Position numbers and translations under genes: made by a program. This document shows, piece after piece, positions 16,686 through 21,476 of a stretch of 21,476 nt of DNA; the stretch's first letter is position 1; each line of letters starts with the position of its first letter. The stretch is from Paratrimastix pyriformis (taxonomy: Eukaryota; Preaxostyla; Paratrimastigidae), in assembly GCA_027972325.1 (NCBI GenBank), contig JAPMOS010000395.1, positions 1-21,476 on the forward strand, given 5' to 3'. The notes under the pieces are model-generated. The model saw only the letters and a list, made by a program, of their open reading frames with translations, searched no databases and had not been told where the DNA came from.

Positions 16686-17336
16686 ATGGGTGGAAACATT
16701 AGTTATAATTCGATTAGGCAAGACCTGTTGAACTATCTGTCTGTCAATGAAACCAACATCATAATGCAACAAGTCAATGTGGTTCTTAATGCAAAGAATG
16801 AAATCATCTTTCGTAACATAGCTCACATCAAAAACGTGAAGATTTCTTTTGCCAATGACATAAAGAACCAAATCATAGCCAAAACGATATTGGAATCAAC
16901 ATCTGCCACATCTGCATTCAACGACATCCTGAACAAGATATCAGAAAAGCAAAACCAAGGTGGTATCTTTACCGCTAACTTTAACGTGCTCGACATGATT
17001 AAGAAGCTAAAGAACGTGGTTGATGTCAATCGTGTCAACCAACAGATGCAAAACATACGAAACTCATTCGACGTCGTCAATTCCTTCCAAGTTATTAATG
17101 ATGCTTTTGTTCCTTCATCAAGCCTCGAAGATGTGGACTTAACTGCTACCAATCAACTCTACAATAAGCAAGTTTATGATTCATTAGCTGAAATATATTC
17201 TGAAGTGGATCAACACACAAAAGATGAGGAAGAACACGACATTGGACAGACTGCTGATAACACTACTGCTTTGATTGCTATTGCTGCTGTCTTAGTGGTT
17301 GGTGGTTTTATCTATATGAACAAACAAAACAATTGA
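16686..17336 (+). CDS. Probable N-myristoylated, L1/F9-like virion membrane protein
   Basis: From the ATG at 16686 the protein starts MGGNISYNSIRQ, a good N-myristoylation signal (Gly2 exposed, Ser at position 6). The earlier in-frame ATG at 16593 would bury this and overlap the opposite gene, so I chose 16686 (216 aa). The body is helical with several VN.../IN... repeats (QQVNVVLNAKNEII), and residues about 191-210 form one transmembrane helix (TTALIAIAAVLVVGGFIYM) followed by a short MNKQNN tail. Myristoylated MGG N-terminus, alpha-helical body and C-terminal anchor are shared with poxvirus L1/F9 and ASFV E248R, which act in membrane fusion or entry. Unlike those, it has no cysteines in view. 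The assignment rests on architecture. Confidence 0.6.
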   Translation: MGGNISYNSIRQDLLNYLSVNETNIIMQQVNVVLNAKNEIIFRNIAHIKNVKISFANDIKNQIIAKTILESTSATSAFNDILNKISEKQNQGGIFTANFNVLDMIKKLKNVVDVNRVNQQMQNIRNSFDVVNSFQVINDAFVPSSSLEDVDLTATNQLYNKQVYDSLAEIYSEVDQHTKDEEEHDIGQTADNTTALIAIAAVLVVGGFIYMNKQNN

Positions 17337-17362
17337 AGAATTTATGTATGTATCATATTAAG

Positions 17363-18568
17363 ATGGACCACCTTACCCACAGTCAAAAGGTTGCATTAGC
17401 CTTAACAATAATGCTATATCACAACCAAAAACAACATAGTCAACAACCTGTCAATGAGCCTCAGAAGGAAACACTCGATGCAATGTTCGCTGAAGAAGAA
17501 TCTGATTCTGACTCCGGCTCTGACTCTGGTTCCGAGTCTGGAAGCGGAGGTGAAGAAGAGGAGGAAGAAGAAGGTGATGAGGATGGAGAAGAAGGTGATG
17601 AGGATGGAGAAGAAGACGATGATAAGAGCGCAGAAGTCCTCATTGATGAAGATGCCGACTTAGCCGGTGAGGACTTAGAAGCACCTGCTGAACCTAAACC
17701 CGCACCTGCTGAACCTAAATCTGCACCCGCTGGGGATGAGTTGCCTCCGGAAGAAATTAAAAAGGAATTGGTTAAAGAATTTCACGATATTAGTTCCACG
17801 GACATGTACGAGGCGTACATGAACGACGACACAATGGAACACATCATTCGTCATGAAATATTATTGAGCGGACCTATGTATCCTTATAACTATTACAATA
17901 AGACCGTGACTCCTAAAAGCTATATATTTAGTGTTCCTAAGAAAGAATACTATAGGATTAAAGCCGATGAACTACAGAAACAAGGCAAAAAATTAAAAAT
18001 TCCTTTTCTGGATAATAGTGACCTGAGTAAGGTACATATCGCTTATCATAAAGTCAAAGCGTCAGAAGTTACCCCCGCAATGCTCGAAGAATGGAGTGCT
18101 GAGAGTTTGATCTTAAAGAAGTATAAAGATCAATTTCCTGAAGGAATCGAAGCAGTCCTTAAGATGAACAAACTGGGTACAAAAAAATACATACGGAAGG
18201 GGTATAACAGAAAGTCATTGGAGAACCTGATTGGAGTCCAACGGGCTGCACTCGAACGAAAACGTGCCGAAGAAGAGGCTGCAAAAAAACGAGCTGAGGA
18301 TGAAGCTGCGTATAAACGTGCCGAGGAATTGGTTGCTAAGGGACAGGCTGAGGATGCTGCACGAAAAGCTGCGGCTGAGGAGGCTGCACGAAAAAAGGCT
18401 GAAGAAGAGTCTGCTCGAAAACGTGCCGAGGATGAGTGGTTCCAAAACGAAAAAGAGGCACAGAAACGAGCCAAGGAAGAGGCTGCTAATAAAAAAGCCA
18501 TCGAAGAAGAAGCGACTCGTAAAGCTAAGGAAGCTGAAGCAAAACGAAAGAAAGGAAAACAAAGATAA
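17363..18568 (+). CDS. Acidic/low-complexity protein with a long charged coiled coil, unknown function
   Basis: About 401 aa from the ATG at 17363 (the frame is open back to 17333 but only via a TTG). The order is a short N-terminal helix, a Ser/Asp then Glu/Asp/Gly-rich acidic region (about residues 44-95), a Pro/Ala segment with three APAEPK-like repeats (about 107-122), a folded-looking central domain (about 130-290, with YPYNYYNKTVTPKSYIFSVP), then an Ala/Arg/Glu/Lys-rich region to the end made of repeats such as KKRAEDEAA and RKRAEDE, which should form a long single helix or coiled coil. It begins 26 bases after the L1/F9-like gene. No family recognised. Repeat-driven length variation is likely. 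Confidence 0.68.
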   Translation: MDHLTHSQKVALALTIMLYHNQKQHSQQPVNEPQKETLDAMFAEEESDSDSGSDSGSESGSGGEEEEEEEGDEDGEEGDEDGEEDDDKSAEVLIDEDADLAGEDLEAPAEPKPAPAEPKSAPAGDELPPEEIKKELVKEFHDISSTDMYEAYMNDDTMEHIIRHEILLSGPMYPYNYYNKTVTPKSYIFSVPKKEYYRIKADELQKQGKKLKIPFLDNSDLSKVHIAYHKVKASEVTPAMLEEWSAESLILKKYKDQFPEGIEAVLKMNKLGTKKYIRKGYNRKSLENLIGVQRAALERKRAEEEAAKKRAEDEAAYKRAEELVAKGQAEDAARKAAAEEAARKKAEEESARKRAEDEWFQNEKEAQKRAKEEAANKKAIEEEATRKAKEAEAKRKKGKQR

Positions 18569-18595
18569 ATTTATAGCCATATCATATGAACAACC

Positions 18596-19498
18596 ATGCA
18601 CAGAACAGTTGAAACTGTGAATGAAAATCAACTAAATGATACTCTTCAAGAACTACATCACCCTAACAAAGTGATTCTAACGCCTTATGATGATGCTATT
18701 GCTAAACAAGATGAAAGCTTAGCACAGAATGTTGTGAAGATAAGATTCGACAGTGGACAAACTGTGTTCATTAAGAAAGAATGGTATGAGTTATCTGATG
18801 TGTTCAAACAACCTGTCATTTTCCAATCATTTGAGCGTTACATGAAATGGATTTACCCTCTTCTGAACAATTCCGGGCGCGACTTACAGTTCGATGACGA
18901 TGTGGATTCCATGGCTGAACTCGGTGGATTCATTGAGGAGGTGTTTAAATACAAACTCGATAAGCTGCTCGTTGAATCTGTCGTGTGTGATGTATCACAA
19001 AATAGTGGACTCGTCGATGAGATACAAAAGATGAAACGTTACATCAACAAGTATGAATCATCTGTCAATTCATGCTGGGGTATCCTAAAGAAAAAGGTGA
19101 CTGAACGAATGCAAAATTTCGAAAATGAATGGCTCGGCTTTATCAAAATGTGGAGCGTCGTATATCAAAATGATAAGTATAATGGCATCACCTACGATTT
19201 AATACTACAAGCTATCAAAGCAAACAACATTATTGATATCTGTGTGATGAATGTGAAATACAACAACATTATCTATAAGTTCATCCGATACTTCGAGCTG
19301 TATGTCGTAAAGAATGATAAGACTGTCGTGTCAACCAATAAGTATGAACTCAGTTTAATGCTTCCGAATGCATCTGAAACTGTATCTAACATCGCTACTT
19401 CTATTTCAGGCATCATCACAAATACAAAAGTCCTCGATAAAAGTACATTGCTTCGTCAGGTGTCAAACCTTATGTCGATGAAATCACTTACTGCTTAA
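18596..19498 (+). CDS. Hypothetical viral protein (300 aa)
   Basis: No family recognised. It is predicted largely alpha-helical, with a beta-containing segment VVKIRFDSGQTVFIKKEWYE near residues 46-65, a tryptophan/aromatic-rich middle (FERYMKWIYPLLNN; ENEWLGFIKMWSVVYQND) and no membrane segment. The segment around 46-66 (VKIRFDSGQTVFIKKEWYELSDVF, quoted in part) recalls the start of BTB/POZ-like folds, where a short strand pair is followed by helices, but this is weak. It begins 27 bases after the coiled-coil gene on the same strand and ends 9 bases before the stop of the convergent VLTF3-like gene. It looks whole. Confidence 0.7.
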   Translation: MHRTVETVNENQLNDTLQELHHPNKVILTPYDDAIAKQDESLAQNVVKIRFDSGQTVFIKKEWYELSDVFKQPVIFQSFERYMKWIYPLLNNSGRDLQFDDDVDSMAELGGFIEEVFKYKLDKLLVESVVCDVSQNSGLVDEIQKMKRYINKYESSVNSCWGILKKKVTERMQNFENEWLGFIKMWSVVYQNDKYNGITYDLILQAIKANNIIDICVMNVKYNNIIYKFIRYFELYVVKNDKTVVSTNKYELSLMLPNASETVSNIATSISGIITNTKVLDKSTLLRQVSNLMSMKSLTA

Positions 19499-19507
19499 GC
19501 TCCTTAT

Positions 19508-20023
19508 TTAAGCGCCTAATTTAAGCTCATTCCACTTCTTCTCATACTTCTTAATGAATTCTCGATTGACACAAATTCTTTTGTATAACTTCTTATCTTC
19601 AATACCATTAGCCTGTAATAATTTGTATATGATGAACTTGTAATTCATTCTATACTTACTGATGGCTAACCTGTCTTTTATCTTTGCAAACTGTCTCTTC
19701 ATGCTTTCTCTGACTGACGGCGCTATTTGATAATGTACCATCTTGCTAAACACCTGGTTGAAATAATTCGATGGTTTATATGGCACATAATGTGACTTAT
19801 TACGTGCTGCTCGCTCTTCCTGAAAATTACATACAAATGGTGTCTCTAATACACATCCACAGTTCTGACAGACATTCAAACCTTCTGGTGTCGTAACTGC
19901 ATCTGGTTTATCACAACACTTCCATTCTGGTTCTTTTGGTTCCTTCTCAACTTCCTGTCTGTATAAGTCTAATGACAATTGCATCAGACGTTTTCTCTCT
20001 GCTTTCTCATCCATTTCCTTCAT
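19508..20023 (-). CDS. VLTF3-like late transcription factor (zinc-ribbon)
   Basis: A 171-aa protein. After a charged N-terminal helix, a zinc ribbon is visible: CC near residues 36-37 (WKCCDKPDAVTTPEG) and CQNCG near 52-56. The domain that follows (YFNQVFSKMVHYQIAPSVRE, then a helical segment to the end) matches the layout of poxvirus late transcription factor VLTF3 proteins of nucleocytoplasmic viruses and PLVs, which are part of the late-promoter machinery. It is somewhat short compared with poxvirus A2 (about 224 aa). It looks whole. Upstream is a candidate promoter with a 9-base inverted repeat. It shares its strand with the nuclease gene at 20079. This gene is a main reason for placing the element among NCLDV/PLV relatives. 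Confidence 0.75.
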   Translation of the reverse strand: MKEMDEKAERKRLMQLSLDLYRQEVEKEPKEPEWKCCDKPDAVTTPEGLNVCQNCGCVLETPFVCNFQEERAARNKSHYVPYKPSNYFNQVFSKMVHYQIAPSVRESMKRQFAKIKDRLAISKYRMNYKFIIYKLLQANGIEDKKLYKRICVNREFIKKYEKKWNELKLGA

Positions 20024-20052
20024 GATTAATATAACAATAGATTATATTAATT
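20024..20052 (-). promoter_or_regulatory. Candidate promoter of the VLTF3-like gene with inverted repeat
   Basis: On the minus strand TAATCTATTGTTATATTAAT ends just before the ATG at 20023. The plus-strand arms ATTAATATA (20025-20033) and TATATTAAT (20043-20051) are perfect inverted repeats with a 9-base spacer. Confidence 0.4.
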
Positions 20053-20078
20053 CAATTCAAAACAAAACTCAAAACAAC

Positions 20079-20830
20079 TTAGAAATCAATGAGGTACTCA
20101 TAAAGTGCATCCTTATCTTCCTTCTGTATCTTCTTATGGTTTTTTATCTTATCAAAAAGCATTTGCTTGTATTGCTCTTTGTTAGTCTTAGCTGAAATGC
20201 CTAAGTAGGTAATTGATGACTGCAAACTGTTCAATGTCTTCCTGAGTTGTGGTGGTAAGAGTTTCTTTGACTCTCCATACTCAAATACGAGGTCATCAAA
20301 TGTAAAACTACTTTCACATCTTTGTTTAACCTGATTTGGATTCAATTTCAATGCTACACTACATGCATATAGTGACTTGTATATTGTTTTCGTACCATCA
20401 GTTGTATTTGTCACTATTACTTGAGTCCTTGCTCCTTTCACATATTTCTCCTTCTTCTTGTATTCTCTCGGCTTGTAGTTCGACAAATCCTTGCAAAAGG
20501 TCTTCTTGTATTTCTCCTGTTGGTATTCTTTGCGCTCATCTTCAGTGCGACATGCTTTAATCATATTAAGCATCTTGAAACCCTTTTCTGTATATTCTTT
20601 GATGTATTTCTCTTCTATCTCTTTAATGTTCTCACAATCACAAATGGCTTCTATTTCTTCAATGGTAAACTTGTCAATACCTACTTCTCTCATTCTGCTG
20701 TAAAGCAGATGTGTACATCCACTCTTGACATGCGTTTTATGCACTGCCATCTCGAACGGATGTTCTTTGTTGAACCTATATATAATTCATTCGGCTCAAC
20801 AGTGTTGACTATCTTATATATGTATTTCAT
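20079..20830 (-). pseudogene. GIY-YIG endonuclease with C-terminal DNA-binding region, broken
   Basis: A GIY-YIG superfamily nuclease: the 5' part of the gene carries the signature strands (a KYIYKI and a LYIGST element), and the main open stretch carries the following helices with FTIEEIEAICDCENIKEIEE and EYTEKGFKMLN, which hold the conserved glutamate region seen in homing-type and viral GIY-YIG enzymes. A lysine-rich C-terminal half (KREYKKKEKYVKG-like) includes a SLYACSVALKLNPNQVKQRCE segment that looks like a NUMOD/IENR1-type helix-turn-helix. Such genes in viruses act as mobile homing endonucleases or in genome processing. The gene looks broken, with about one break. It is the outermost gene on the right. 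Confidence 0.72.
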
Positions 20831-20860
20831 TTTACTATACTATAGTATTAGATAATATTT
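20831..20860 (-). promoter_or_regulatory. Candidate promoter of the GIY-YIG gene
   Basis: On the minus strand TTATCTAATACTATAGTATA precedes the ATG at 20830 by about six bases, another match to the shared TTWTCT - TATA pattern. It also contains the dyad ACTATAGT. Confidence 0.4.
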
Positions 20861-20938
20861 CAACTGTATTTAAGTCACTTTCATTTTTGATTTTCAGTTG
20901 GTGCTTCCAAATTACATAGCAGGTCACTTAAGCTAAAC

Positions 20939-21310
20939 TAAACGCGATGTTACGCACGATACGTGGGTTTTACCCGACGGGGTGTCCGATTTTTTTTCGG
21001 GGGAGGCTGCGGAAGACCGAATCGGACCTCCGACCCTATGGGGGTTATTCCGGCAGGTCTTCCGGAGATATCCACCATTCCGAAAATCGTGTCTGACCAA
21101 CCCTCCGGGGTGATAGCCACCACAAAATGGGTGGTTTCCGCAAATCCCAGGGTGACCCGTAACACGAATTCGCGTTGGGTACCTGAAACGCATCACGTAA
21201 ACGCGATGTGGCAAAAACAGGATCCCATAATTTTCCCATAATTTTCCCATAAAAATTATGGGAAGGTTCTCAAAAAAATTATGGGACGTCCCTCACTCCG
21301 CGCCTTCCAT
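20939..21310. repeat. GC-richer flanking sequence with short direct and inverted repeats
   Basis: Composition shifts abruptly from the AT-rich viral genes. The word TAAACGCGATGT occurs at 20939-20950 and 21198-21209. From 21224 the word CCCATAATTTT recurs three times at 11-base spacing, then appears inverted (AATTATGGG) twice, with TTCCCATAA/TTATGGGAA forming a tight hairpin at about 21244-21264. No convincing coding region. This looks like an interspersed host repeat or a boundary element; its family is unknown to me. Confidence 0.55.
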
Positions 21311-21339
21311 TCCACCCGAACTCCATCAAAACAGAGTTG

Positions 21340-21363
21340 TTTCCCGCCGAAAAATTTCCCGCC
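21340..21363 (+). promoter_or_regulatory. Two E2F-like motifs
   Basis: TTTCCCGCC occurs at 21340-21348 and 21355-21363, followed by TCCCGCGC at 21369-21376. These match the E2F consensus TTTSSCGC, but short motifs in an unknown host genome are only suggestive. Confidence 0.25.
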
Positions 21364-21372
21364 GAAAATCCC

Positions 21373-21441
21373 GCGCAACAGTAGCTCAACGGTAGAACGG
21401 CAGCTTGCAATGCCCAAGGTCGTGAGATCTAAACCGAGCGC
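21373..21441 (+). tRNA. Degenerate tRNA-like sequence (tRNA pseudogene or SINE head)
   Basis: TAGCTCAACGGTAGAAC matches a tRNA D-arm/A-box well, including the GG pair. A CTTGCAA loop could present anticodon TGC (alanine), and GGTCGTGAGATCTAAACC occupies the variable loop/B-box position but departs from GGTTCGA. GCGC at both ends (21373-21376 and 21438-21441) can pair as part of an acceptor stem, followed by CCCA. The anticodon stem does not pair cleanly and the T-arm is poor, so a functional tRNA is unlikely; a tRNA-derived SINE start is a good alternative. Confidence 0.35.
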
Positions 21442-21476
21442 CCCAAATTTATTTTCAATGAAGAAAAAATCGCCCC

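Larger units (their letters stand above)
1..20935. mobile_element. Endogenous capsid-bearing virus-like element (Polinton-like virus / small NCLDV relative), partial
   Basis: This is a dense run of intronless genes on both strands with a virion set: double-jelly-roll capsid protein (two inverted copies), A32-like ATPase, penton-like candidate, S74 fibre, VLTF3-like factor, GIY-YIG nuclease and several membrane-anchored proteins. The right limit is placed where AT-rich viral sequence gives way to GC-richer sequence near 20935. The left limit lies outside the window because the left repeat arm is cut by the window edge. No polymerase, integrase or protease was recognised. Overall the element is a fossil with roughly six to eight breaks spread over four or five genes, plus one LINE insertion; the high identity of the two repeat arms suggests it is not very old. 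Lineage assignment is inference from gene content. Confidence 0.8.

Noticed and set aside
17333-17362. Longer start for the coiled-coil protein overlapping the preceding stop
   Set aside because: The extension depends on a TTG codon; ATG codons at 17348 or 17363 are more plausible in a eukaryotic setting.
17461-18631. Serine-rich and Phe/Ser-rich minus-strand frames opposite the 411-codon gene
   Set aside because: Antisense shadows of the acidic and KRAE repeats.
20963-21250. Open frames of about 90-105 aa in the right flank, both strands
   Set aside because: No promoter-like motif or recognisable domain, and the sequence is built of short repeats; more likely a non-coding repeat.

Overview
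The window reads as eukaryotic chromosomal DNA occupied mostly by a capsid-bearing, virus-like DNA element. The viral genes are AT-rich, compact, intronless and use standard stop codons. They encode a double-jelly-roll major capsid protein (MCP), an A32/FtsK-HerA-type packaging ATPase, a penton-like minor capsid candidate, a fibre ending in a Peptidase_S74 intramolecular chaperone, a VLTF3-like late transcription factor, a GIY-YIG nuclease and a likely myristoylated L1/F9-like membrane protein. This set points to the Polinton-like virus / small nucleocytoplasmic-virus part of Varidnaviria; the short MCP (402 aa) would also suit mriyavirus-like lineages. No DNA polymerase, helicase, integrase, transposase or capsid protease was recognised, so the element is partial here or replicates by genes outside the window. 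The host cannot be named from this sequence.

Layout. (1) 1-2277 is one arm of a long inverted repeat (penton-like remnant, MCP, end of the ATPase, all on the minus strand). (2) 2278-9230 is a central core: the rest of the ATPase, an acidic membrane-anchored protein, a small multi-pass membrane protein, the fibre, a possible ssDNA-binding protein, and about 900 bases of AT-rich repeat-bearing non-coding DNA. (3) 9231-13866 is the second arm in the opposite orientation, split at 10669-13016 by a strikingly GC-rich, 5'-truncated non-LTR retrotransposon (RNase H, CCHC zinc knuckle, restriction-like endonuclease). (4) 13867-20830 holds better-preserved viral genes: end of the penton-like gene, two small proteins, a 273-aa unknown, a divergent pair of membrane-anchored proteins that may belong to an entry/fusion apparatus, two more unknowns, VLTF3-like and GIY-YIG genes. 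(5) From about 20940 the composition changes to a GC-richer flank with short repeats, a hairpin, two E2F-like motifs and a degenerate tRNA-like sequence.

How the genes fit together: MCP, penton candidate, ATPase and fibre would build and fill an icosahedral particle; the membrane proteins suggest an internal membrane or an entry complex; VLTF3-like protein would drive late transcription. Many of the genes have a similar AT-rich motif (TTWTCT, 5-10 bases, TATA-like) just before their start codons, a candidate late promoter. Several genes (ATPase, fibre, penton candidate, nuclease, perhaps one small ORF) are broken, roughly one or two breaks each, while the left MCP and most 14-20 kb genes look whole: a relatively young but decaying fossil.
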